Assembly: GCF_000711235.1 (NCBI RefSeq)
Contig: NZ_JOMI01000004.1
Coordinates: 62,001 to 126,000, forward strand
Source: Prevotella sp. 10(H)
GTDB lineage: Bacteria; Bacteroidota; Bacteroidia; Bacteroidales; Dysgonomonadaceae
DNA length: 64,000 nt
Direction: 5' to 3'
Of the stretch, positions 52,984 to 62,115 are shown piece by piece. How positions within the stretch are numbered: the first letter of the stretch is position 1; each line of letters begins with the position of its first letter. The notes beneath the pieces were generated by a model that was not told where the DNA came from, ran no database searches, and was given only the letters and a program-made list of their open reading frames with translations. A program made the position numbers and the translations under genes.

Positions 52984-53577
52984 CTATTTGTTAACGCCTG
53001 CTACACGCTCTTTATTATACTCTTCGGCAACAAGCGAAAGCTCGTTGTACCAATCTTCCCCGAAACGCCGGATGAGCGGCTCTTTCAAAAACTGATATAC
53101 TCTAAGATTCTCCTTATCACCCAATAATACAGCAGCCTTACATACCCGCCAGCGATGATAATTCACGGCTGTAAAATCCCTGTATTTATCTAAACGGATG
53201 GGATATAAATGACACGAAACAGGCTTGTAGAAATCCACACGACCTTCACGATGCGCTTTTTCTATAGCACATTTGCAAATACCTTTTTCGTCATAATATG
53301 TGAATACGCAGTCTTTACCGTTGACGATGGAAGTGACCATATCGCCGTCACTGTCTTTATAAGCTACGCCTTGTTGTTTGATTATTTCCTGAGCTGCCGG
53401 CGACAAATCATCCCATACGTGCGGTAGCAGGTCTTCAATGATTTTTACTTCTTCATCTTCGAGCGGGGCGCCTGAATCCCCTTCCACACAGCATTCTCCT
53501 TTACAAGCAGATAAGTCGCATAAAAAATTTTCCTCTATTATATCCGATGCAACTATTGTATCGCCTATCTGAAACAT
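52984..53577 (-). CDS. DUF3109 family cysteine-rich protein
   Basis: A 197-residue cytoplasmic protein of a family I know only from Bacteroidetes and a few others, function unknown. Conserved cysteines are in CDLSACKGECCVEGDSGAPL (19-38, three or four Cys), NGKDCVFTYYD, GICKCAIE and KPVSCHLYPIR. The set resembles the CxxxCC and related ligands of YkgJ-type zinc or Fe-S-binding proteins. It is the first gene of the minus-strand run. A near-consensus -7 box (TATCTTTA, minus strand, 53637-53630) lies upstream without a -33. A redox or metal-handling role is inferred only from the cysteines. Confidence 0.8.
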   Translation of the reverse strand: MFQIGDTIVASDIIEENFLCDLSACKGECCVEGDSGAPLEDEEVKIIEDLLPHVWDDLSPAAQEIIKQQGVAYKDSDGDMVTSIVNGKDCVFTYYDEKGICKCAIEKAHREGRVDFYKPVSCHLYPIRLDKYRDFTAVNYHRWRVCKAAVLLGDKENLRVYQFLKEPLIRRFGEDWYNELSLVAEEYNKERVAGVNK

Positions 53578-53752
53578 TTATCTTTCGGTTTTTTCTTTCC
53601 TGTTCTGACTCTAATACATTTTTCGCCCATAAAGATACGCTTTTGTATTTACATGCGATATATTTTTATCTGTTAATAAAGCTTTACAAGCCTTTATATG
53701 ATATATTTCATATTCCGTCTTTCAATATAAGAACATGAATTTATAAAATCTA

Positions 53753-53784
53753 TTTGCCTTATCTCAGAAATTCTCTTATTTTTG
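53753..53784 (+). promoter_or_regulatory. Promoter of tRNA-Arg
   Basis: TTTG (53753-53756), a 20-base spacer and TATTTTTG (53777-53784), a consensus match ending 35 bases before the tRNA. Confidence 0.75.
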
Positions 53785-53819
53785 CACAGGATTTACAAGT
53801 TGAAGAGTTGTAATACCAT

Positions 53820-53891
53820 GGCGCAGTAGTTCAATGGATAGAATAGAAGTTTCCTAAACTTTAGATTCGGGTTCGATTCCCGGCTGTGCTA
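53820..53891 (+). tRNA. tRNA-Arg(CCU)
   Basis: A 72-nt cloverleaf. The acceptor pairs GGCGCAG with CTGTGCT (G-T at pairs 1-72 and 4-69). The D arm is GTTC/GAAT and the anticodon stem GAAGT/ACTTT. The loop TTCCTAA has anticodon CCT, reading AGG. The T arm is TCGGG/CCCGG with the loop TTCGATT, and the discriminator is A. The variable loop has four bases. CCA is not encoded and must be added. It precedes a barrel-protein gene by 86 bases. Confidence 0.93.
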
Positions 53892-53977
53892 CTAAAATTA
53901 ACCATGCAAACCAGAACTATTGTAATTTCTTCTTTGTTAATATGTTGAAATATTAAAAATCACAAAACTAAAAAATT

Positions 53978-54586
53978 ATGAAAACTAAATACTCTTTCGC
54001 TTTAGGACTAGTATTGTTGCTGAGCATTTTAAGTATATCCCCGGTTTTTTCCCAGATCGTAAGATATGGACTGAAAGCAGGAGTAGACGTTGCTGACCAT
54101 AAGGTGAATTCAAACATATTGAATGTAAAGAACCGCGTGGGCTTCCAGATAGGCGGTACACTGGAACTTAATGTGCCATTGACCGGGTTCGGAGTGGAAA
54201 CGGGCTTGTCTTACGGAAATAAAAACTACAATGTAGACAATGTTGAAAAACAAGGAGATATCAAAAACCTGAATTACCTGACTGTACCTATCAGCCTGAA
54301 AAAAAGATTTTCTATCCTCGGTGTTGCCGGAATCTATGTTTCAGCCGGTGTGTATGGCAATCTGCGACTTGGCGGCGGAGAACTTACAATCGACGGAGTA
54401 GAATATGGTCAGAAGAAAGCACAGACAGGCTTCGTTGCGGGTCTGGGAGTAAGCCTGCTTAATCATCTCGACTTGGGAATGAATTACCGTTATAAATTTA
54501 CAGATACTTACGATCAGGAAGCTGCTCATGATTTCAGAAAGGTCGATAGACAGACCTGGACTGTAAGTCTGGCATACCTATTCTGA
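53978..54586 (+). CDS. Small outer-membrane beta-barrel protein
   Basis: A 202-residue protein with a signal peptide ending near VFSQ. The mature part starts IVRYGLKAGVDVADHKV and has about eight amphipathic strands (GFGVETGLSYGNKNY, LTVPISLKKRF, VAGLGVSLLNHLDLGMNYRY) and a terminal WTVSLAYLF ending in Phe. This is the porin-family/PorT-like 8-strand barrel pattern (OMP_b-brl) abundant in Bacteroidetes. Function unknown. The stop is followed by the priA ATG after three bases, so the two are probably co-transcribed with no evident functional link. Confidence 0.8.
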   Translation: MKTKYSFALGLVLLLSILSISPVFSQIVRYGLKAGVDVADHKVNSNILNVKNRVGFQIGGTLELNVPLTGFGVETGLSYGNKNYNVDNVEKQGDIKNLNYLTVPISLKKRFSILGVAGIYVSAGVYGNLRLGGGELTIDGVEYGQKKAQTGFVAGLGVSLLNHLDLGMNYRYKFTDTYDQEAAHDFRKVDRQTWTVSLAYLF

Positions 54587-54589
54587 TAA

Positions 54590-57031
54590 ATGATATTATA
54601 CGCCGACGTAGTATTACCTCTTCCGTTACAAGGACTTTATACCTATATCATCCCGCATGAATTTGCCTCATCGGTAAAAGAAGGTAGCCGAGTAATTGTA
54701 CAATTCGGCAAGAAGAAATATTATACGGCGATAGTCTTCAAGATATATAAATCGGAAGAAAAGAAAACTCCGGTTAAAGAACTAACTTCGATTCTCGAAG
54801 ATTACCCGATAGTGACCCGTTCCCAGCTTAAATTCTGGGAATGGGTTTCATTTTATTATATGTGTTCTCTCGGGGACGTCTACCGGGCAGCACTCCCGTC
54901 CGCTCTGAAACTGGAAAGTGAAACACATGTCTTTCTGAATCCGGATTTCGAAGCGGCAGAACCGTTTACACCAAATGAGCAGAAAATTTTTTACTTTTTA
55001 TCTGCGGATAAAGCTAAGACAATAACCGAGATAGAAAAACATACCGGAATATCGAATGCGATTAACGCTGTAAAATCATTGGTGGATAAAGGGGCTGCAT
55101 TTATCGATGAAAATATCCGTAACTTTTATTCACCAAGGAATATATCAGCAGTCAGGCTTCCATCGGATTACAGCGATAACGAATTAAGCGATATTTTAGA
55201 CAATCTAAAACGGTCGAAAAAGCAGCAGCATTTGTTATCTGTTTTCTTGCATCTTAGAAATGAAAATAAAGTTATTCTGAAAAAGCATCTGTTAGAAGAG
55301 GCATCTGCTACAGCATCTGTATTATCGGAACTGTTAAAAAAGAATATACTCGAAGTATATAATATAGAAACAAGCCGCTTCGATTATGGAGATACGGACT
55401 TGGATTCTGCCTTTGCTCTAAATTCGTATCAACTGGAAGCTTACGAAGAGATAAAGGAATCCTTTAAGGAAAAGGATACGACATTGCTGTATGGGGTTAC
55501 GTCGAGCGGAAAGACCGAAATATATATTAAATTAATCACGGATATTATCAATCAGGGTAAACAGGTACTTTATCTGCTGCCGGAGATAGCGCTTACCACC
55601 CAGATTACAAACCGGTTAAAAACCGTATTCGGAAATAAACTCGCTGTATATCATTCCCGTTTTAACGATAACGAGCGCGCCGAAACATGGAAAAACCTGC
55701 TTAAAAACGGTGAAACGCAAGTCGTTCTTGGCGCACGCTCTGCTATATTTCTTCCTTTCTCAGACCTTGGGTTAATCATCATCGATGAAGAACATGAAAG
55801 TTCGTATAAGCAACAGGAACCGGCTCCCCGTTACCATGCGCGTAATGCGGCGATTGTTCTTGCAGGCATATTTAAGGCAAAAGTACTGCTGGGAACGGCC
55901 ACTCCGTCTATAGAAACATACACTAATGCGCTACAGGGCAGATATGGTCTGGTGCGCCTTACAAAAAGGCATGAAGATATTGCACTCCCGCAAATTGCTG
56001 TGATTAACACGAAGGAGTTAAGACGGAAGAAGCAGATGAAGTCGATTCTTTCCCCACCGCTTATCGATGAGGTCAGAGAAGCACTGGCAAAGAAAGAGCA
56101 AATAATTCTTTTTCAGAACAGGCGCGGATTTTCTTCGATGCTGGAATGCAAGAACTGTTCATGGACGCCTCATTGCCTGCATTGCGATGTCAGCCTCACT
56201 TATCATAAAGGGCAGCGGATGCTCGTTTGCCATTATTGCGGGGCAACCTACCGCGTACCGGAAGTTTGTGAAGAATGTAAGACCCCGACACTCGAGTTTC
56301 TAGGTTATGGAACAGAGCGGATTGAAGAAGAGGTCGAATCGTTTTTTCCGGATACGGCAATAGCTCGTATGGATTTAGATACTACAAGGGGCAAAAGGTC
56401 TTACGAACAGATAATATCCAACTTTGAAGAAAACAGGACAAATATACTCATCGGTACGCAGATGGTATCGAAAGGCCTTGATTTTGATAACGTGTCTGTT
56501 GTAGGTATTCTGAATGCCGATAACTTACTGAACTATCCCGATTTCCGCGCATATGAAAAAGCATTCCAGCTTATGACTCAGGTGAGTGGCCGTGCAGGAC
56601 GCAAGAATAAACAGGGGCTAGTCATGCTCCAGACTTCGCACCCGTCGCATCCGGTTATCAATTGTATAAAAAACAATGATTACGAATCGTTCTATACTGC
56701 CCAGATGCAGGAACGCAAAGTGTTTCGCTATCCGCCTTTCTTCCGCCTGATAAATATTATAGTCAGAGGACGAGAGGAAAATATTACCGAGAGGGCTGCA
56801 AAACAATTTGCAGAAGCACTGCGACAATCATTCGGTGAGAGGATTCTGGGGCCGGGCAAGCCACCTGTTTCAAGAATCCAATCATTATATATCCGTAATA
56901 TTTTAATAAAGATTGAGAATAATGCTTCTATACAGAAAGTCCGAGAGATTATTTATACTCATCAGGCTGCGGTATTTTGCAATAATGAATTCAAATCTGT
57001 TATTCTGCACTACGATGTAGACCCTGTATGA
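54590..57031 (+). CDS. priA: Primosomal protein N' (PriA helicase)
   Basis: Restarts stalled replication forks by loading the replicative helicase. It has 813 residues. The N-terminal 3'-DNA-binding domain (about 1-100) contains LPLQGLYTYIIP. The helicase core has Walker A GVTSSGKTEI (about 302-311), Walker B IIDEEHESSYKQQ (about 398) and TATPS (motif III). A zinc region (about 520-565) has eight cysteines in CKNCSWTPHCLHC and CHYCGATYRVPEVCEEC. Helicase motif IV-VI follows, with GTQMVSKGLDFDNV and QVSGRAGR. The C-terminal domain is present, so the gene is complete. Confidence 0.96.
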   Translation: MILYADVVLPLPLQGLYTYIIPHEFASSVKEGSRVIVQFGKKKYYTAIVFKIYKSEEKKTPVKELTSILEDYPIVTRSQLKFWEWVSFYYMCSLGDVYRAALPSALKLESETHVFLNPDFEAAEPFTPNEQKIFYFLSADKAKTITEIEKHTGISNAINAVKSLVDKGAAFIDENIRNFYSPRNISAVRLPSDYSDNELSDILDNLKRSKKQQHLLSVFLHLRNENKVILKKHLLEEASATASVLSELLKKNILEVYNIETSRFDYGDTDLDSAFALNSYQLEAYEEIKESFKEKDTTLLYGVTSSGKTEIYIKLITDIINQGKQVLYLLPEIALTTQITNRLKTVFGNKLAVYHSRFNDNERAETWKNLLKNGETQVVLGARSAIFLPFSDLGLIIIDEEHESSYKQQEPAPRYHARNAAIVLAGIFKAKVLLGTATPSIETYTNALQGRYGLVRLTKRHEDIALPQIAVINTKELRRKKQMKSILSPPLIDEVREALAKKEQIILFQNRRGFSSMLECKNCSWTPHCLHCDVSLTYHKGQRMLVCHYCGATYRVPEVCEECKTPTLEFLGYGTERIEEEVESFFPDTAIARMDLDTTRGKRSYEQIISNFEENRTNILIGTQMVSKGLDFDNVSVVGILNADNLLNYPDFRAYEKAFQLMTQVSGRAGRKNKQGLVMLQTSHPSHPVINCIKNNDYESFYTAQMQERKVFRYPPFFRLINIIVRGREENITERAAKQFAEALRQSFGERILGPGKPPVSRIQSLYIRNILIKIENNASIQKVREIIYTHQAAVFCNNEFKSVILHYDVDPV

Positions 57032-57393
57032 TATACGCTTCGTGTTTTTATTCACATTTCTACCCAACAATTTAAATAATTAATAGCGAAACTTTATCTA
57101 TAATAAGGAGCTGTTAGCTTATAGTTCTTTGAATTGAAATATTAGACACAAGTAAACCAGTAAACGAGTAGACAAGTTTTTAATCTGTATCTCGTATCTT
57201 GTTTGCTTGTCTACTAAAACATCTGTTACTTTTGTTACTTTTTAACAAAATATAGTTAAGGAATGTAAAATAAATTAGGAGTTGGAAGTTATGAGTTTTG
57301 TGTTATCATTTAGTGTCATTGGCACATTGGCACATTTACTAATTTACACATTGATTTCTGTTACTTTTGTTACCTTTGCAAAAATTATTTTCT
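57032..57393. other. Intergenic region, 362 bases
   Basis: Between priA and the ABC-F gene. It holds AGTAGACAAG/CTTGTCTACT (57167-57176 and 57206-57215, 10-bp inverted repeat with a 29-base loop) and an AGCTGTTAGCTTATAG word at 57108-57123. A promoter (57202-57234) follows, then a 45-base stretch almost identical to the one before the aminotransferase gene at 33164. Near the gene are two overlapping -7-like boxes, TACTTTTG (57362-57369) and TACCTTTG (57371-57378). An open frame from 57282 has no start signal and overlaps the ABC-F gene. Confidence 0.5.
57202..57234 (+). promoter_or_regulatory. Promoter candidate upstream of the ABC-F gene
   Basis: TTTG (57202-57205), a 21-base spacer and TACTTTTG (57227-57234). 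It would give a leader of about 155 bases. The nearer TACCTTTG at 57371-57378 lacks a -33 partner. Confidence 0.5.
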
Positions 57394-59271
57394 ATGGCAT
57401 CTATTTTACAGGTAGACGGACTTACAAAAAGCTTTGGAGATTTGGTTCTGTTTCGCGAAATATCTTTCGGAATAGCCGAGGGAGAACGAATCGGCCTGAT
57501 AGCTAAAAACGGCTCTGGAAAGACTACCCTACTCAATATACTTACAGGCAAAGAATCACACGACAACGGCGCTGTTGTATTCCGTCGGGATATTCGTGTG
57601 GCTTATCTCGAGCAAGACCCGATATATCCCGGAGAACTGACCGTATTGCAAGCCTGTTTCCAATCGGGTAATGAGATAACAGACCTGATTGCAGAATATG
57701 AGAAGGTTATCAATTCTAAAGACCAATCCAATCTGGATGCTATACTGCAAAAGATGGATATATTGCAGGCCTGGGATTATGAGCACCGTGCCAAACAGAT
57801 TCTGGGTCAATTGAAAATCACGGATTTCGACCAGAAAATTTCCGAACTTTCGGGGGGACAGCTTAAGCGTGTAGCTCTTGCCAATGTCCTTATTACAGAA
57901 CCCGACCTGATTATACTGGACGAGCCGACCAATCACCTCGACCTCGATATGGTGGAATGGCTGGAAGAATACCTGCAGCGTTCGCGCCTCAGCCTGCTGA
58001 TGGTAACGCACGACCGTTATTTCCTCGACCGTGTCTGTAATGAGATTATTGAGATAGACCAGCAACAGATATATCAGTATAAGGGGAATTATTCTTATTA
58101 TCTGGAAAAACGGGACGAACGCATCAGCGCACAAAATGCAGAATTAGACCGCGCCAATAATTTACTCCGCAAAGAACTGGAATGGATGCGCCGTCAGCCA
58201 CAGGCACGCGGTACGAAAGCCAAGTCGCGCATCGATGCATTTTATGATTTAGAGAAGAAAGCCCAGCAGGCACGTGACGCAGGCAATGTACAACTACAGA
58301 TGAAAGGCTCGTATATCGGCAATAAGATATTCGAGGCACAGCATGTTTACAAATCGTTCGGGGATATCAAGATACTCGAAGACTTTAATTATGTCTTTGC
58401 CCGCTACGAGAAACTGGGAATTGTCGGCAATAACGGTACAGGAAAATCTACTTTCATAAAGATGCTGATGGGAGAAGTCGCTCCCGATAAAGGGCAATTC
58501 GATATCGGGGAAACGGTAAAATTCGGTTACTACAGTCAGGACGGGCTGAAGTTCGATGAACAGATGAAAGTACTGGATGTAATACAGAATATCGCAGAAG
58601 TTATCGACCTTGGAAATGGCAGCCGCCTGACGGCTTCACAATTCCTGCAACATTTCTTATTCCCACCCGAAAAGCAGCATAACTTTGTATACAAGCTTTC
58701 GGGAGGAGAAAAACGCCGCCTATATTTGTGTACCGTTTTGATAACTAATCCGAACTTCCTTGTACTGGATGAGCCGACAAACGATCTGGATATTGTAACA
58801 CTTAATATACTGGAAGAGTATCTGCAGCAGTTCAAAGGATGCGTCATTGTTGTTTCGCACGACCGTTACTTTATGGATAAAGTTGTAGACCATCTGCTTG
58901 CGTTTCAGGGAAATGCCAATATAAAGGATTTTCCGGGTAATTATTCCGATTATCGCGAATGGAAAGAGATACAAGAAACTCTGGAAAAGGAAAAAGAATT
59001 GACAGCCAAACCAAAAGAGGAGAAGCCGCAGCCACAAGTTTCCAAAAAGGAAGAGAAGAAAAAATTGTCGTTCAAGGAAAGAAAAGAGTTTGAAGAACTG
59101 GATGCGCAAATACCTCAGCTGGAAGAGGAAAAGGCGAAACTGGAAACAGAGTTATCTAGTGGTACGCTCTCTAACGAAGAACTATTAAATAAATCGAACC
59201 GTATCAGCGTATTGATTGACGAAATAGACGAAAAAACAATGCGGTGGATGGAACTAAGTGAGTTGTTGTAG
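57394..59271 (+). CDS. ABC-F ATPase (Uup/EttA-like)
   Basis: A soluble tandem-ABC protein of 625 residues acting on the ribosome, with no transport domain. The first ABC has GKNGSGKTT (about 38-46), LSGGQLKRV and LDEPTNHLD. The P-site interaction linker (about 240-305) is helical and charged. The second ABC has GNNGTGKST (about 345), LSGGEKRRL and LDEPTNDLD. The C-terminal coiled coil (about 535-625, rich in E and K) is typical of Uup. Antibiotic-resistance ABC-F proteins also have this layout but usually a longer linker, so a housekeeping translation factor is more likely. The start at 57394 is preferred because an earlier TTG lies within the -7 box region. The MFS gene follows 12 bases later. 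Confidence 0.9.
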   Translation: MASILQVDGLTKSFGDLVLFREISFGIAEGERIGLIAKNGSGKTTLLNILTGKESHDNGAVVFRRDIRVAYLEQDPIYPGELTVLQACFQSGNEITDLIAEYEKVINSKDQSNLDAILQKMDILQAWDYEHRAKQILGQLKITDFDQKISELSGGQLKRVALANVLITEPDLIILDEPTNHLDLDMVEWLEEYLQRSRLSLLMVTHDRYFLDRVCNEIIEIDQQQIYQYKGNYSYYLEKRDERISAQNAELDRANNLLRKELEWMRRQPQARGTKAKSRIDAFYDLEKKAQQARDAGNVQLQMKGSYIGNKIFEAQHVYKSFGDIKILEDFNYVFARYEKLGIVGNNGTGKSTFIKMLMGEVAPDKGQFDIGETVKFGYYSQDGLKFDEQMKVLDVIQNIAEVIDLGNGSRLTASQFLQHFLFPPEKQHNFVYKLSGGEKRRLYLCTVLITNPNFLVLDEPTNDLDIVTLNILEEYLQQFKGCVIVVSHDRYFMDKVVDHLLAFQGNANIKDFPGNYSDYREWKEIQETLEKEKELTAKPKEEKPQPQVSKKEEKKKLSFKERKEFEELDAQIPQLEEEKAKLETELSSGTLSNEELLNKSNRISVLIDEIDEKTMRWMELSELL

Positions 59272-59283
59272 TGTTAATTTGCT

Positions 59284-60465
59284 ATGGAACTAGAGGAAAC
59301 TAAACCAAGACTTTGGTCGCTAAGCTATCTGAATGTTTGTCTTGCAAACTTTCTGATGGCATGTTCATTTAATCTGTTGATGCCGTCTATTCCGCTCTAT
59401 ATTACCGAGCAGATGGGAGTAGCGCAGTCAAAGACGGGTATTGTACTGGCATCTTATGCCATAGCCCTGATGTTTGTGCGACCGTTTTCGGGTTATCTGG
59501 TCGACTTACATTCACGAAAGAAAATCCTGCTGATCGCTTTTTCGTGCTATGTATTGATTTTCTTCGGTTATTTCTGGGCTACCACAGTAATGCTATTTGT
59601 TCTCGTAAGGTTTCTGCACGGTATCACATGGGGGTTATCGACAGTTTCATCGAGCACACTGGCAATAGACGTCGTACCGTCCGAGCGACGCGCCGAAGGA
59701 ATAGGCTATTACGGTACATTTATGAATGTGGCAATGGCAATAGGGCCGTTTGTAGCAATACATATATATAACAGCTGGGGATTCGATACTTTACTTTGGT
59801 GTGCTATAGGAATGGGTGCATTGGGAATTCTTGCAACAGCACTGATAAAAGCACCGACAAAACCGAAAATCGAACAACCGCAGAAAATGTCGCTTGACCG
59901 TTTCTTTTTATTAAAGGGATGGCCGATTTTCCTCAATCAGTTGCTTCCTTGTTTTGCATGGGGCACAATAGGGCCATTCGTAGCGCAATACGGAAAAGAG
60001 ATAGGAATCTTCAATGCCGGAATATTCTTCTTATTCTGGGCAGGAGGTATTATTGCTTCACGTGTATTTGCAGGCAAGCTTGTCGACAAAGGAAAAATAC
60101 ATCAGGTGAATGTTTCCGCAATGGCCATTGTGGCTATAGCATTCTTCACCTTTGCCACGATACACAATATTTATGCCTTTTGCATATCGGGTCTGTTTAT
60201 CGGAGTAGGTTTCGGAATGATGTTCCCTGCCCTGCAGACACTATATATCAACCTTGCTGAAAACAGCCAGCGCGGTACAGCCAATTCAACATACCTGATA
60301 GGTTTCGACCTCGGACTGGCAATCGGCATGTTGCTTGGAGGGTATATTACAGGATATTTTTCTTTCAATACTTTATACCTGATAGCCTCAGGCCTATGCC
60401 TAATAAGTATTGTTATTTACTGGACTTCATCGAGAGTTGTGTTCGAAAAAAAGCGGCTCAGGTAA
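59284..60465 (+). CDS. MFS transporter
   Basis: A 393-residue inner-membrane protein with twelve hydrophobic segments. The loop 2-3 motif appears as GYLVDLHSRKKIL (about 70-82), fitting the G-x-x-D-R-x-G-R-R-x-L pattern loosely, and is repeated as AGKLVDKGK in the second half. LHGITWGLSTV near 110 corresponds to motif B with a basic-to-neutral change. The overall style is that of drug/metabolite:proton antiporters (DHA1-like). The substrate is not predictable. It lies 12 bases after the ABC-F gene and is probably in the same transcript. Its 3' end overlaps the convergent EFR1 gene by eight bases. Confidence 0.85.
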   Translation: MELEETKPRLWSLSYLNVCLANFLMACSFNLLMPSIPLYITEQMGVAQSKTGIVLASYAIALMFVRPFSGYLVDLHSRKKILLIAFSCYVLIFFGYFWATTVMLFVLVRFLHGITWGLSTVSSSTLAIDVVPSERRAEGIGYYGTFMNVAMAIGPFVAIHIYNSWGFDTLLWCAIGMGALGILATALIKAPTKPKIEQPQKMSLDRFFLLKGWPIFLNQLLPCFAWGTIGPFVAQYGKEIGIFNAGIFFLFWAGGIIASRVFAGKLVDKGKIHQVNVSAMAIVAIAFFTFATIHNIYAFCISGLFIGVGFGMMFPALQTLYINLAENSQRGTANSTYLIGFDLGLAIGMLLGGYITGYFSFNTLYLIASGLCLISIVIYWTSSRVVFEKKRLR

Positions 60466-61228
60466 AGAAGATATCAGGTTCTTTCCGTTCTGCATAGCTG
60501 GATTCGAACTTTTTTCGAACCATATTATAGACTAATCCTTTAAACCGTCGCGATTGTTTTGGGCAAGCCGCGATACACCGTGCGCAGGCGATACAGATAT
60601 CCTTATTCGTCTTTTTAGGATTACCTTCAGGTATAGCATGTGTAGGGCATAACTTTACACAGGTACCGCAATTATCACATGTTGAATCGGCTTTTGGAAC
60701 AAAGGGAATATTAGACGGCTCCCTGTAAGGGTGGTTTCCTCTAACTTTCAACTCCTTATCTTCATCTATATTCAGATTTAAGAACTCTGAATAACATTTC
60801 TCCCCGAACTCCATTAATTGAAGTTTATCCTGATCATCAGGACGGTTCTCGGCTATTTTGGGAAATATAGAATGACGTGCTATAAATGCTGCTCCTGCAA
60901 ACGGAATGAATCCATTTTCCTTCGATAAATCTGCCAATTCCAGCAAAGCATCATCATAATCACGATTGCCATACACGCAGACCAAAACAGCCGGTGTATT
61001 TTCTCCTTTTATCTTCTGAAAAATATCGACAAAAGGTGCCGGAACTCTTCCCGAATACACTGGAACACCTAATATAACAAGGTCCTCCTTTCCGAAGAGC
61101 AGAGGCTCTCCTACTCCCTGAGTAATGTCATATTCCTTTGCGGGGCTTGCAATTCCTTTTCCTATAATCCGTAGAATTTTACGTGTCGAAAATGCCGGGC
61201 TGTAATAAACTAAATGTACCTTTTCCAT
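60458..61228 (-). CDS. EFR1-type flavodoxin/ferredoxin fusion
   Basis: A 256-residue redox protein. The N-terminal flavodoxin-like domain (about 1-170) begins VHLVYYSPAFSTRKI with the FMN-phosphate loop in weak form. The C-terminal bacterial 2[4Fe-4S] ferredoxin has two clusters: CDNCGTCVKLCPTHAIP and CIACARCIAACPKQ, both complete at CxxCxxCxxxCP. This is the EFR1 family (EFR1-like ferrodoxin), common in anaerobes; electron partners are unknown. The 3' end overlaps the MFS stop by eight bases on the other strand. A lipoprotein gene ends 39 bases downstream. Confidence 0.87.
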   Translation of the reverse strand: MEKVHLVYYSPAFSTRKILRIIGKGIASPAKEYDITQGVGEPLLFGKEDLVILGVPVYSGRVPAPFVDIFQKIKGENTPAVLVCVYGNRDYDDALLELADLSKENGFIPFAGAAFIARHSIFPKIAENRPDDQDKLQLMEFGEKCYSEFLNLNIDEDKELKVRGNHPYREPSNIPFVPKADSTCDNCGTCVKLCPTHAIPEGNPKKTNKDICIACARCIAACPKQSRRFKGLVYNMVRKKFESSYAERKEPDIFFT

Positions 61229-61267
61229 TTTGTAGATTTATATCTATGTGAGTGAAGGATGTAATAA

Positions 61268-61912
61268 CTAATTGATCAGAACTTTATTGTCATTATTGAC
61301 AGTAAATGACATTGTGTAATAAGTAACCGTCTGAGATTTGGAACCGTTTGCTTTTATCCCTGCCTTATGAGGAATACGAGTGGTGATTTCATTTTTTTTG
61401 ACCTCTTTGCACTCAAACACACTGTCTTTATCCACAGGAGCAACTTCTACTGTAAACGAGCATTTTCTGTATTTTGATCTTGCATCGAAAGATATATAAC
61501 GAATGTTCAGATAATTATATGCTGGCGGAATCATAGCCAGAGCTTCCTTCAGATAAGATGACATTAATTTCAGTTCTATCTTATTTGGTATTTGCGGTTC
61601 TTGAGTCAATACCGTATCTCTTTTTGTAAGTATGCCGCCGAAATCATATTTCACATTTACTTTGATTCCATTATCGGGATCGACCCCGACAAAATTAATA
61701 AAATCAACGATGCTAGTACTGTCCGAACTGTTGAGAGTCAGATGCGTTATATTGAGATCGTCTCCTGCCAGAGAATCTATCAATTGCTGTATATACCCTA
61801 AACCGTTTTCCGTATCCATAATCATTTCTGCCCGGTTTAACTTGGAACAGCCCGGGAAAAGAAATATACAGATTAAAGATATTATCGGCAGATTATTAAT
61901 TAATCTTTTCAT
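61268..61912 (-). CDS. Hypothetical lipoprotein
   Basis: A 214-residue protein with a signal sequence ending in the lipobox FPGC (Cys22), followed by SKLNRAEM. The mature body is about 190 residues with a predicted mix of strands, with no motif I recognise. Segments such as NGIKVNVKYDFGGILTKRD and YYTMSFTVNNDNKVLIN suggest an immunoglobulin-like beta fold. The gene lies upstream of EFR1 in the same direction and might share its transcript; no clear promoter was found. Function unknown. Confidence 0.6.
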   Translation of the reverse strand: MKRLINNLPIISLICIFLFPGCSKLNRAEMIMDTENGLGYIQQLIDSLAGDDLNITHLTLNSSDSTSIVDFINFVGVDPDNGIKVNVKYDFGGILTKRDTVLTQEPQIPNKIELKLMSSYLKEALAMIPPAYNYLNIRYISFDARSKYRKCSFTVEVAPVDKDSVFECKEVKKNEITTRIPHKAGIKANGSKSQTVTYYTMSFTVNNDNKVLIN

Positions 61913-62067
61913 TTAATTGTATGATCTTCAGAGTTATGTTTGCATTAAGATTTTAAAAGGCAAATAAATGCTAAGAATGTACTAATTTAATGAAAATTTT
62001 CAAATAATCCTCTGTTTCAGGCAGTAAAACAATTGGAAAAAGATTTGTATGAATGATTATTCAGAGA

Positions 62068-62097
62068 TTGCCCCTTATATTTTTTATGCTACTTTTG
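62068..62097 (+). promoter_or_regulatory. Promoter of the DUF6056-like gene
   Basis: TTG (62068-62070), a 19-base spacer and TACTTTTG (62090-62097), 18 bases before the ATG at 62116. Confidence 0.65.
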
Positions 62098-62115
62098 TAT
62101 ATACAATCTTTGTGA

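Noticed and set aside
57282-57506. 74-codon frame before the ABC-F gene
   Set aside because: It runs into the ABC-F coding region in another frame and has no ribosome-binding or family evidence.
57394-60465. Antibiotic-resistance island (ABC-F plus MFS)
   Set aside because: Both read as housekeeping or general types, with no mobile-element signs and a Uup-like C-terminal coiled coil.
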